DNA of 13,069 bases, from assembly GCA_902459845.2 (NCBI GenBank), contig CABPSV020000150.1:13054-26122 (forward strand). Direction: 5' to 3'. Below are positions 1 to 7,206 of the stretch, piece by piece. Made by a program: the position numbers and the translations under genes. Position 1 is the first letter of the stretch; each line of letters opens with the position of its first letter. The stretch is from Hepatocystis sp. ex Piliocolobus tephrosceles. Lineage: Eukaryota; Apicomplexa; Aconoidasida; Haemosporida; Plasmodiidae. The notes below the pieces were generated by a model. The model searched no databases, was not told where the DNA came from, and worked only from the letters and a program-made list of their open reading frames with translations.

Positions 1-90
1 AGTAAAAACAGTAGTAATAGTAAAAACAGTAGTAATAGTAAAAACAGTAGTAATAGTAAAAACAGTAGTAATAGTAAAAACAGTAGTAAT
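1..90 (+). repeat. 18-bp tandem array encoding SKNSSN
   Basis: Five perfect copies of an 18-bp unit, AGTAAAAACAGTAGTAAT, lie at 1, 19, 37, 55 and 73, followed by a decayed AGTAATAATGAT. The array runs off the left edge of the window, so its true copy number is not visible. It is in frame with the downstream coding region and shows that the gene extends upstream. Confidence 0.97.
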
Positions 91-3000
91 AGTAATAATG
101 ATACGGATGAAACTGTGCTGAATAATAATTTACATTTTAAAGGTTATGAGCCCAACTTACAATCAAAACAGTTAAATGGAAATATATACAATAACAATAA
201 TCACAATTTAAATATTCCCCATCATACTCATGACGGTTATTTTAATGCGAACATGAGAACCTTAGTAAATAACGTTTCTAATGTAGACGATACTATTACC
301 GAAGATACTATTGCCGAAGATACTGTTGTCGAAGATACTGTTATCGAAGATATTGTTGTCGAAGATACTGTTGTCGAAGATACTGTTGTCGAAGATACTG
401 TTATCGAAGATACTGTTGTCGAAAATACTGTTGTCGAAAATACTAATGCATATGTTACTAATGCAAATATTACTAATGTAGATGATACTATTGTAGACGA
501 TACTAACAACTCTAATGACAATCCCTCAGAACAAATACAAACAGAAGTTTCCCAAAATTATAAACAAAAGAGTGTCGAAGGTGTTAAATATATTGATGAA
601 ATCAATAGAAATGACGACATTAGTTGTAATAGTAATAGTAATAGCAGCAGTAATAGCAGTAATAACAGTAGTAACGGTAAAGTTAAAATATTAATAAATA
701 AAAATCAAAGTAGTAATAAAAATTACGAACAAAAAAACTATGAAAAAAATTCTACTATGAATGAGTATTTGATAAATTATGATCATGACAAGTCTACCAA
801 AATGTCTATGTTTAATAACAGCAATAATCGTGTATCTTTTTTTCGTAAAAGTTTTGATAATATTGTTGATCGTAATCTGATAAGTAGTAATAATGATGGG
901 TGTCATCATACTAATAGTAATAACCTTTCTAGTAATAATAATATAAATAATAGCATAGATAGATATACAGGGACATATGTAAGTAAGGATTATAATCCTA
1001 CCTTAGTTAACGGTAATACTACTATAGTTAACGGTAGTACTACTATAGTTAACGGTAGTACTAACATAGTTAACGGTAGTACTACTATAGTTAACGAAAG
1101 TACTAACATAGTTAACGGTAGTACTAACATAGTTAATGGTAGTACTAACATAGTTAATGGTAGTACTAACATAGTTAATGGTAGTACTAACATAGTTAAT
1201 GGTAGTACTAACATAGTTAATGGTAGTACTAACATAGTTAATGGTAGTACTAACATAGTTAATAGTAGTACTAACATAGTTAATAGTAGTACTAACATAG
1301 TTAATAGTAGTACTAACATAGTTAATAGTAGTACTAACATAGTTAATAGTAGTAGTTTTAATTATCAAATAAATAATGACATTTTATATACATATCCCCA
1401 ACAAGATAATAAAAATAATAACATAAAAATAATTAATAAAAATATGTATATAAATTCAGATATTAATAATTCCAATTATTATTACTATGTAAATTCTTGT
1501 TCATCTTATAAATCTGACAATGTTACAAATTACAATGGTTTGGATTTAAAAGATATCGACAATATTAACAATGGGTTTAGCAGTAGTAACGGAATTAACA
1601 GTGACAACAACACTTACATGTTATCTTCTGAAAACCTTTCTATGAATACTTCTCCTTATTTATCTAAACAAATAAACAATGGTTTTATTAATAACGCAAC
1701 AATAGTAGGTACATACTCAAATGATCATATCCTGCAAAATAATATAAATAAACTTTTAATAACTAGTGGTAGTAACACTATGGTAGATTATGTAGTGAAT
1801 AATGCTAGTAAGAGTAATAATAATAATATAAGGACAGATGGCAATATAAATACACAGTTAGCTGTGAATGATGAAAAACAAATTATTAATGATAAAATAA
1901 CAAAAAAAAATAAAAACACAGAAGTGGGTAGTGTAGATAACGTGGATAATGTTTACTATACAAGTGAAACAGATAAGAATAAAGAGGTTATTGATACAAA
2001 AAATTTAATTAATACGTGTATCGAAAATTGTAATAGTAATGTAAGTCAAATTGCGTATATAAATGAATGCCCCAAAAATAATATTTGCGACGATAATCTT
2101 AATGAAAAAACAAATGTTATAGATAGTTATAAATTAAATAAAATTGATAGTAAAAATATAGAGTATATAAGAAATAAAAGAAATAATATTATAAAGAATG
2201 ATTGTTATAAATCGAATACGAAAGTACATTATTATAACAATTTAAAAAGTAATGAAATAAAAAATATGGTAAACGAGTTAACAAACACAAGTGGAAGTAA
2301 TTATGTTATAAAAACAAACAACATGATTGACAATAATAAAGAACAAAAGGTATACTACAATATGTACAAAGATCATATAAATGTAAATGGTTCAGTTATA
2401 CATACTTTAAAACAAAGAGAAAACATCGGAATTGATTGTAAACAACCTATTATATATTACAAAAAAATGAATAAAACAAGTCCTATATCTTTCGAACACA
2501 TAAATAAAACAATGCAGATAAATGATTGTATGAATATAATAAATGAAGCAAACGAAATGAATCCTTATAATGAAGCAAAACAAAAAAAAATCGAAAATGG
2601 TGTTTTTGTTATAAATAAAAAATATACATATAAAACTGTACCTATAAATATTTATACCAATCAACTACCACTCACATTTAACAGTGTATTTTCAAAAAAG
2701 TCGTTAAATAATAATAAAAAAAATAGGAACGAAAATAAAAGCAAAATCGAAAATATGTGTTCACAGAAGTTGGATAATTTACCAGGTGATGTCATAAACG
2801 GTACTTATTTAATCAACCTAAATAAACAAAATTCTTTAAATTTAGGATATGGATGCAGTAGAGAGAGTGAGAGTACTATGGATAGATATAATAGTAACAA
2901 CTCACAGGTATTGATAGACACATATAGTAACCATAGTAGTTTTAGTAGTTGTTTCGATAAAATTAACAACACTGAATGTGAGCAATATAGTAAAGTACCG

Positions 3001-6000
3001 ACACTTAATGTTCAACATAGTATTAATGATATGGAAGAATATAACACATTAAAAAATAAAACAAAAGACAAAATTTTATATAAACCTGAATGTTATAAAA
3101 ACTATACCAACAACAACAATAATGTTAATTGTAATTACAATGCGTTACATGTTACCACTCACAGTGATAAATTATGTAATGACAACATAAACATGTATTG
3201 TGGCAATAATAATAGTAACAATAATACTAGTAACAATAATACTAGTAACAATAATACTAGTAACAATAATACTAGTAACAATAATACTAGTAACAATAAT
3301 AATAGTAACAATAATACTAGTAGCAATAATAATAGTAGCAATAATAATAGTAGCAATAATAATAGTAGCAATAATAGTAATAATGACAATTGTCTTAATT
3401 CATTTCCAACACATTATCAAAAAAGTTTAAAACAGTTGGATCATTATAATCAATTTGGAAATAATAATGTTTTACGCATGGACTCGAATAATTGTATGTC
3501 AAGCGCAGGTATAAGTACAAACACGAACGCAGGCACAAGTGACTACAATCAGTTGCTAACAAAAATGGATAACAATATGTATACAAATAATTTTAATTAT
3601 ATGAATCAATATAAAACTAATTTTTATAAAAATTGTGATGAAGGTACTTATATAGCTACGAACCAAACGTTGGAAAAATCTTTCACGTTTTTCGCATCGA
3701 ATTCTTTACCAGAAGACGTTTTAAAAAATAATAGTAACAGTGACACCACTTATGTATTACCATCTTCACATACTACCAAAAGTAAAGAGCATTATGACAA
3801 AATGAATGAAGAGCTGAAAACAGTTAGTAGTAGTAACGAGTTTATGGGTAACAGTAGTAACGCGTTTAATGGTTATATTCAAACAAATGTAGATAAAAGT
3901 AACATGACTGTTACTACTACCGGTGGTGTTAACACTGGTAATACTAATGAAGGTAGTACCACTGGTTTAATAACAGATAAGGGGTGTACCAATATGAATA
4001 AAAAAACTGTTTCCTCAAATGTGAATACTCCAAATGAACATACTAATAAACTTATAAACAAAATAAATGAGCATCAATATAATATATATAACGAATTAAA
4101 TCCTATGTATGAAAATAATACATACGTAGTAATACCTTCTTTAAAAAATACAAACATGGTAAAAAGTTATGATCATATACAGACAGAAAATGGCAAAACA
4201 AAAACATGTCCTTACATAGCCAATAATACTAATGGTATGTATGGTATGGGAGATAGTTCAGATACATACAACATGCATAATAATATGTGTCCATATCTTA
4301 TGAATGACAATACGAATTCTTATTTAAAGACATTTTATATAAATCCTTCAAAAAATGGATTGAACGATGAGCAAATGAATCAAACGATGTGTTATTTTTA
4401 TTGTAAAGATTATGATGAAGTAAATGATGTCGTACATGATGACATACGTAGTGATCAAGTTGGTTTAGATACAAATAATTTTATTAATACGCAAAACAGT
4501 AATAAAAAAGATATTATTTTTACATCTATTGAAAAAAAAAATGAAGTAAAAAAAAGGACACATGCAACTATAGGTATGGGTGTAACTAGTGGTATGGGTG
4601 TGACTAGTGGTATGGGTGTGACTAGTGGTATGGATGTGACTAGTGGTATGGATGTGACTAGTGGTATGGGTGTGACTAGTGGTATGGGTGTGACTAGTGG
4701 TATAGGTATAGGTTCTAAGGAGTATATAACGAATGACATGCTTTATGGAAACGGAAATATACAACTAAATGAAAATATAAAAACAAATGATTGTTTTAAT
4801 TCTATGGACATAAATAGTACGAACAACATCTCTCATAATAATGGTGGTATTAATAATGGTGGTATTAATAATGGTGGTATTAATAATGGTTGTATTAATA
4901 ATGGTGGTATTAATAATGGTTGTATTAATAACGAGTGTTTTAACGATGGTAATAACGATGGTAATAACGAGGGTTTTAACGATGATGGTCTTAGTAATAA
5001 TGATCTTAGTAATGATGATCTTAACAATATTGATACTAGCGATAGTATTGAAGATTATAAATCGTCGTTTTCTATGTTATATTTATTCGGAAAAGTAAAA
5101 TTTTATATTAGTATTATAGATATAATCCATAATAAAACAAACTCTCATGATCTTTTGTGGGTACCTAGATGTTGTAATGGTAGCTTTGGTACATTTTTAA
5201 AAAATGATTACCTTGATGCAAATGAAATTAATAAACATATACCAGAAGATAACATAGATATTGACTGTATTAATTTGAAACTAATGGAAACTAGGTTCAG
5301 TAAAAATGTTGCTAGTTCTAGAACAACTAAAAGAAAAAGAATGATAGATATTGATAAAACGGTTTTACATTTTTATAAAGAACATATTAGTGAGTTTTTT
5401 AATAATAAAAATAAAATTATTAGGTTAACCAAAAAGTTATGTAAGTATAAAAAAAAAAGAAAATATAACAAAGAAAATGGTAATAGTAGTGGTGTTAGTA
5501 CTAGCAATAAAAATATTTCATATGATGATGAGCCTGTTGCAACCCATTATAATTCTAAACGTAGAAATGCAACAAAAGGATGTTTTAGTAGTAGTAGTAA
5601 TAATAAAAAAGCAGTAACGGTAGGTACAGCTACCAATACTGGTAGAGGGGGTACAGGTAGAAGTATGACTACTAGTACTGGTGGGGAGGTCATAAATACA
5701 CGTGCAGGTAAGGGTATGGCTAAGGCTACGGTTACGGCTACGGTTACGGCTACGGGTACTGCTACGGGTACTGTTACGGGTACAAATACAGGCACAGGTG
5801 CAGGTATAGGTACAAGTACAAGTACTTATAGAAGGAAAAAAAAAAAAAGTACCTACCAACAAAATGTTTCAGCAGATGTATCTGTAGATATTAATGAAGA
5901 CACAACAAAGAATACTAACTTGGATGTGGATGATGAATGTAATAAAAAACTTTCTATAAATTATGAAAATGGTAATGTTAACACTAACCCAGACTTTAAT

Positions 6001-7206
6001 TATATTGGGCGTACTTACAATTACAACAGCACCGACGGTAATTATATAAGAAATGGGCATAACTACCTAACTAATGATGGTAACTACATAAACATTTGTC
6101 ATAACTACATAAATAACGACAATAACTACATAAATAACGACAATAACTACATAAATAACGACAATAACTACATAAATAACGACAATAACTACATAAATAA
6201 CGATAATAACTACATAAATAACGACAATAACTACATAAATAACGACAATAACTACATAAATAACGACAGTAACTACATAAATAACGACAATAACTATATA
6301 AGTAACGACAGTAATTATATAAGTAACGACAGTAATTATATAAGTAACGACAGTAATTATATAAGTAATGACAGTAATTATATAAGTAATGACAGTAATT
6401 ATATAAACATTGACCCTACCTACTTAAACGATCATAATTACATAAATAATAATGGTAATAACAATTACAATTTTAATTGCTATAACCTAGACAGAAATAA
6501 AATGATAGTAATGAATGAGAGTAGCATGTCCAAAGCAAATATAATAAATAGCGATAATATTATGAACAGTCAGGTAATAAATACAAAAAATGTTGTTTTA
6601 AACAAAATGGTAACTAATAATAATATGATGCTTAATGACCATATTGTTCATAATAACATTTACAATAATATACTAAACAAAAATGCTTATGGAGATAATT
6701 TATTAGATAATATTATACGTCCTAACTATAATGGTGTTAATTCTTTTTTTGTAAATAATAATTTTTGTAGAACTGATATTTATAGTAATGAAAATATAAA
6801 TGGTAACAGTAATTGTAACAATAATAATACGAGTAATGTTAATACGAGTAATGTTAATACAAGTAATGTTAATACGAGTAATGTTAATACGAGTAATGTT
6901 AATACAAGTAATGTTAATACAAATAATGTTAATACGAGTAATGTTAATACAAGTAATGTTAATACAAGTAATGTTAATACGATTAATGTTAATACGAGTA
7001 ATATTAATAACGAACATACAGGGGGTGTTCAATTCATTAGTGATATACCGAACAACAATATAACTGAAAATTGTTATGACACTTTTAGTAATAATAAAAC
7101 ATGTTACTACAATAACAATGATAATAGCAGTAGTAGTAATTATGTCTCTGTTGAACCTGATATTAATAATAAATTAAATAAACGGAAAAAAAAAATTGTT
7201 GCATAA
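1..7206 (+). CDS. Giant Asn/Ser-rich repeat protein, function unknown, 5'-partial
   Basis: The frame is open from base 1 to a TAA at 7204-7206, giving at least 2401 residues (numbered here from base 1). The true start is upstream: the GTG at 115 is an ordinary Val codon inside an open frame that already encodes SKNSSN repeats. The protein is dominated by Asn, Ser, Thr, Ile and Lys. It has in-frame tandem arrays at residues 1-30, 96-165, 336-451, 1068-1128, 1525-1572, 1613-1679, 1909-1942, 1999-2151 and 2276-2335. The only long, mixed, Trp/Cys/Phe-containing segment is residues 1681-1828. Basic clusters occur at 1777-1780 (KRKR), 1817-1821 (KKKRK), 1944-1949 (RRKKKK) and 2394-2398 (KRKKK), which suggests nuclear or nucleic-acid-associated function (inference). 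No transmembrane segment was seen. No AP2, zinc-finger, kinase or other known domain was recognised. Large Asn-rich proteins of this style are typical of several Plasmodium species. The C-terminus may be affected by a frameshift at the A10 run 7186-7195. Confidence 0.88.
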   Translation, partial: SKNSSNSKNSSNSKNSSNSKNSSNSKNSSNSNNDTDETVLNNNLHFKGYEPNLQSKQLNGNIYNNNNHNLNIPHHTHDGYFNANMRTLVNNVSNVDDTITEDTIAEDTVVEDTVIEDIVVEDTVVEDTVVEDTVIEDTVVENTVVENTNAYVTNANITNVDDTIVDDTNNSNDNPSEQIQTEVSQNYKQKSVEGVKYIDEINRNDDISCNSNSNSSSNSSNNSSNGKVKILINKNQSSNKNYEQKNYEKNSTMNEYLINYDHDKSTKMSMFNNSNNRVSFFRKSFDNIVDRNLISSNNDGCHHTNSNNLSSNNNINNSIDRYTGTYVSKDYNPTLVNGNTTIVNGSTTIVNGSTNIVNGSTTIVNESTNIVNGSTNIVNGSTNIVNGSTNIVNGSTNIVNGSTNIVNGSTNIVNGSTNIVNSSTNIVNSSTNIVNSSTNIVNSSTNIVNSSSFNYQINNDILYTYPQQDNKNNNIKIINKNMYINSDINNSNYYYYVNSCSSYKSDNVTNYNGLDLKDIDNINNGFSSSNGINSDNNTYMLSSENLSMNTSPYLSKQINNGFINNATIVGTYSNDHILQNNINKLLITSGSNTMVDYVVNNASKSNNNNIRTDGNINTQLAVNDEKQIINDKITKKNKNTEVGSVDNVDNVYYTSETDKNKEVIDTKNLINTCIENCNSNVSQIAYINECPKNNICDDNLNEKTNVIDSYKLNKIDSKNIEYIRNKRNNIIKNDCYKSNTKVHYYNNLKSNEIKNMVNELTNTSGSNYVIKTNNMIDNNKEQKVYYNMYKDHINVNGSVIHTLKQRENIGIDCKQPIIYYKKMNKTSPISFEHINKTMQINDCMNIINEANEMNPYNEAKQKKIENGVFVINKKYTYKTVPINIYTNQLPLTFNSVFSKKSLNNNKKNRNENKSKIENMCSQKLDNLPGDVINGTYLINLNKQNSLNLGYGCSRESESTMDRYNSNNSQVLIDTYSNHSSFSSCFDKINNTECEQYSKVPTLNVQHSINDMEEYNTLKNKTKDKILYKPECYKNYTNNNNNVNCNYNALHVTTHSDKLCNDNINMYCGNNNSNNNTSNNNTSNNNTSNNNTSNNNTSNNNNSNNNTSSNNNSSNNNSSNNNSSNNSNNDNCLNSFPTHYQKSLKQLDHYNQFGNNNVLRMDSNNCMSSAGISTNTNAGTSDYNQLLTKMDNNMYTNNFNYMNQYKTNFYKNCDEGTYIATNQTLEKSFTFFASNSLPEDVLKNNSNSDTTYVLPSSHTTKSKEHYDKMNEELKTVSSSNEFMGNSSNAFNGYIQTNVDKSNMTVTTTGGVNTGNTNEGSTTGLITDKGCTNMNKKTVSSNVNTPNEHTNKLINKINEHQYNIYNELNPMYENNTYVVIPSLKNTNMVKSYDHIQTENGKTKTCPYIANNTNGMYGMGDSSDTYNMHNNMCPYLMNDNTNSYLKTFYINPSKNGLNDEQMNQTMCYFYCKDYDEVNDVVHDDIRSDQVGLDTNNFINTQNSNKKDIIFTSIEKKNEVKKRTHATIGMGVTSGMGVTSGMGVTSGMDVTSGMDVTSGMGVTSGMGVTSGIGIGSKEYITNDMLYGNGNIQLNENIKTNDCFNSMDINSTNNISHNNGGINNGGINNGGINNGCINNGGINNGCINNECFNDGNNDGNNEGFNDDGLSNNDLSNDDLNNIDTSDSIEDYKSSFSMLYLFGKVKFYISIIDIIHNKTNSHDLLWVPRCCNGSFGTFLKNDYLDANEINKHIPEDNIDIDCINLKLMETRFSKNVASSRTTKRKRMIDIDKTVLHFYKEHISEFFNNKNKIIRLTKKLCKYKKKRKYNKENGNSSGVSTSNKNISYDDEPVATHYNSKRRNATKGCFSSSSNNKKAVTVGTATNTGRGGTGRSMTTSTGGEVINTRAGKGMAKATVTATVTATGTATGTVTGTNTGTGAGIGTSTSTYRRKKKKSTYQQNVSADVSVDINEDTTKNTNLDVDDECNKKLSINYENGNVNTNPDFNYIGRTYNYNSTDGNYIRNGHNYLTNDGNYINICHNYINNDNNYINNDNNYINNDNNYINNDNNYINNDNNYINNDNNYINNDNNYINNDSNYINNDNNYISNDSNYISNDSNYISNDSNYISNDSNYISNDSNYINIDPTYLNDHNYINNNGNNNYNFNCYNLDRNKMIVMNESSMSKANIINSDNIMNSQVINTKNVVLNKMVTNNNMMLNDHIVHNNIYNNILNKNAYGDNLLDNIIRPNYNGVNSFFVNNNFCRTDIYSNENINGNSNCNNNNTSNVNTSNVNTSNVNTSNVNTSNVNTSNVNTNNVNTSNVNTSNVNTSNVNTINVNTSNINNEHTGGVQFISDIPNNNITENCYDTFSNNKTCYYNNNDNSSSSNYVSVEPDINNKLNKRKKKIVA
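286..495 (+). repeat. 15-bp tandem array encoding acidic EDTVV
   Basis: About fourteen 15-bp units. The core (301-435) is nine copies close to GAAGATACTGTTGTC, reading E-D-T-[VI]-[VA] (the last copy ENTVV). Degenerate units flank it: DDTIT at 286 on the left, and ENTNA, YVTNA, NITNV and DDTIV on the right. It makes an acidic, beta-branched-rich stretch (residues 96-165) unlike the Asn/Ser arrays elsewhere in the protein. Confidence 0.95.
628..681 (+). repeat. Asn/Ser trinucleotide low-complexity tract
   Basis: A run of AAT, AGT, AGC and AAC codons gives alternating Asn and Ser at about residues 210-227. There is no fixed longer period. It fits trinucleotide expansion rather than a minisatellite. 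Confidence 0.8.
1006..1353 (+). repeat. 21-bp tandem array encoding VNGSTNI, 16 units plus partial
   Basis: Sixteen full 21-bp units start every 21 bases from 1006 to 1321, with a partial unit from 1342. Each reads Val-Asn-(Gly/Ser)-(Ser/Asn)-Thr-(Asn/Thr)-Ile. Three zones are ordered along the array. Units 1006-1131 begin GTTAACGGT or a variant, units 1132-1257 begin GTTAATGGT, and units from 1258 begin GTTAATAGT, which changes Gly to Ser. This is the longest array by unit count with a stable period in the N-terminal half (residues 336-451). Confidence 0.97.
3202..3384 (+). repeat. 15-bp tandem array encoding NNNTS / NNNNS / SNNNS
   Basis: From 3217, 15-bp units AACAATAATACTAGT repeat at 3217, 3232, 3247, 3262, 3277 and 3307. 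A variant with AAT in place of ACT is at 3292. Units beginning AGC follow at 3322, 3337, 3352 and 3367 before the array decays. It encodes an Asn-rich tract at residues 1068-1128. The reverse strand reads as poly-Leu, which is only the complement of this repeat. Confidence 0.95.
4573..4716 (+). repeat. 18-bp tandem array encoding GM(G/D)VTS
   Basis: Seven full 18-bp units (GGTATGGGTGTGACTAGT and variants) start at 4573 and repeat every 18 bases to 4681, with a partial GGTATAGGTATAGGTTCT at 4699. The order is three GMGVTS, two GMDVTS, then two GMGVTS. It is Gly/Met/Val-rich and richer in G than its surroundings. Confidence 0.96.
4837..5037 (+). repeat. 15-bp tandem array encoding NNGGI with degenerate tail
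   Basis: Six 15-bp units, AATAATGGTGGTATT or with TGT for the second GGT (NNGGI or NNGCI), cover 4837-4926. The tail 4927-5037 decays through NDGN, NEGF and DDGL-like units and becomes Asp-rich. It sits directly before the non-repetitive island that starts at 5041. Confidence 0.92.
5041..5482 (+). other. Non-repetitive island in the giant protein (possible domain)
   Basis: Residues about 1681-1828 are the one extended region with balanced composition. It opens with a hydrophobic stretch (LYLFGKVKFYISIIDII), then has LLWVPRCC and FGTFLKNDYLDANEI, then a basic helical part containing KRKR (1777-1780) and the KKKRK cluster (1817-1821). Such islands in Asn-rich Plasmodium proteins are usually the conserved, folded part. 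I do not recognise the family. A nucleic-acid-binding role is only an inference from the basic C-terminal half. Confidence 0.5.
5725..5826 (+). repeat. 6-bp-period G+C-rich tract encoding alternating X-Thr
   Basis: Seventeen 6-bp steps encode X-Thr dipeptides, with one Gly-Ala and one Gly-Ile step. It starts as (GCTACGGTTACG) twice, moves to GGTACT/GCTACG and GTTACGGGTACA, and ends in GGTACAAGTACA. Base composition is about half G+C, against about one fifth in the rest of the window. It is immediately followed by the basic RRKKKK cluster (residues 1944-1949), encoded in part by a 13-A run at 5836-5848. Confidence 0.93.
5995..6453 (+). repeat. 21-bp tandem array encoding NYINND-type heptads
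   Basis: Fifteen 21-bp units (X-N-Y-I-[NS]-N-D, the last ending NID) run without a gap from 6100 to 6414. Five degenerate units precede them, at 5995, 6016, 6037, 6058 and 6079 (FNYIGRT, YNYNSTD, GNYIRNG, HNYLTND, GNYINIC), and diverged units follow (PTYLND, HNYINNN). In the core, the first seven units after 6120 are NNYINND, and later units switch to SNYISND with TAC to TAT changes. The core is homogenised and the edges are decayed. Confidence 0.97.
6826..7005 (+). repeat. 15-bp tandem array encoding NTSNV, 12 units
   Basis: Twelve 15-bp units, AATACGAGTAATGTT or the ACA variant, run from 6826 to 7005. Protein variants are NTNNV at 6916, NTINV at 6976 and NTSNI at 6991. ACG and ACA Thr codons are interspersed. 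It lies about 65 residues before the stop. Confidence 0.96.

Noticed and set aside
115..117. GTG as the start codon of the giant protein
   Set aside because: The frame is open upstream to base 1 and encodes the SKNSSN array. GTG is not a normal eukaryotic start, so the gene is 5'-partial.
990..1368. Two overlapping reverse-strand open frames of over 110 codons
   Set aside because: They are exact complements of the 21-bp array. A unit divisible by three with no complementary stop opens several frames at once.
3159..3389. Reverse-strand poly-Leu frame
   Set aside because: It is the complement of the Asn/Ser codon array and has no independent coding signal.
5725..5826. Interstitial telomere-like repeat
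   Set aside because: The 6-bp pattern GGNTAC does not match the Plasmodium GGGTT(T/C)A telomere unit and it is in coding frame.
1..7005. CRISPR or other spacer arrays
   Set aside because: The units abut directly with no unique spacers and are in coding frame. They are minisatellites.
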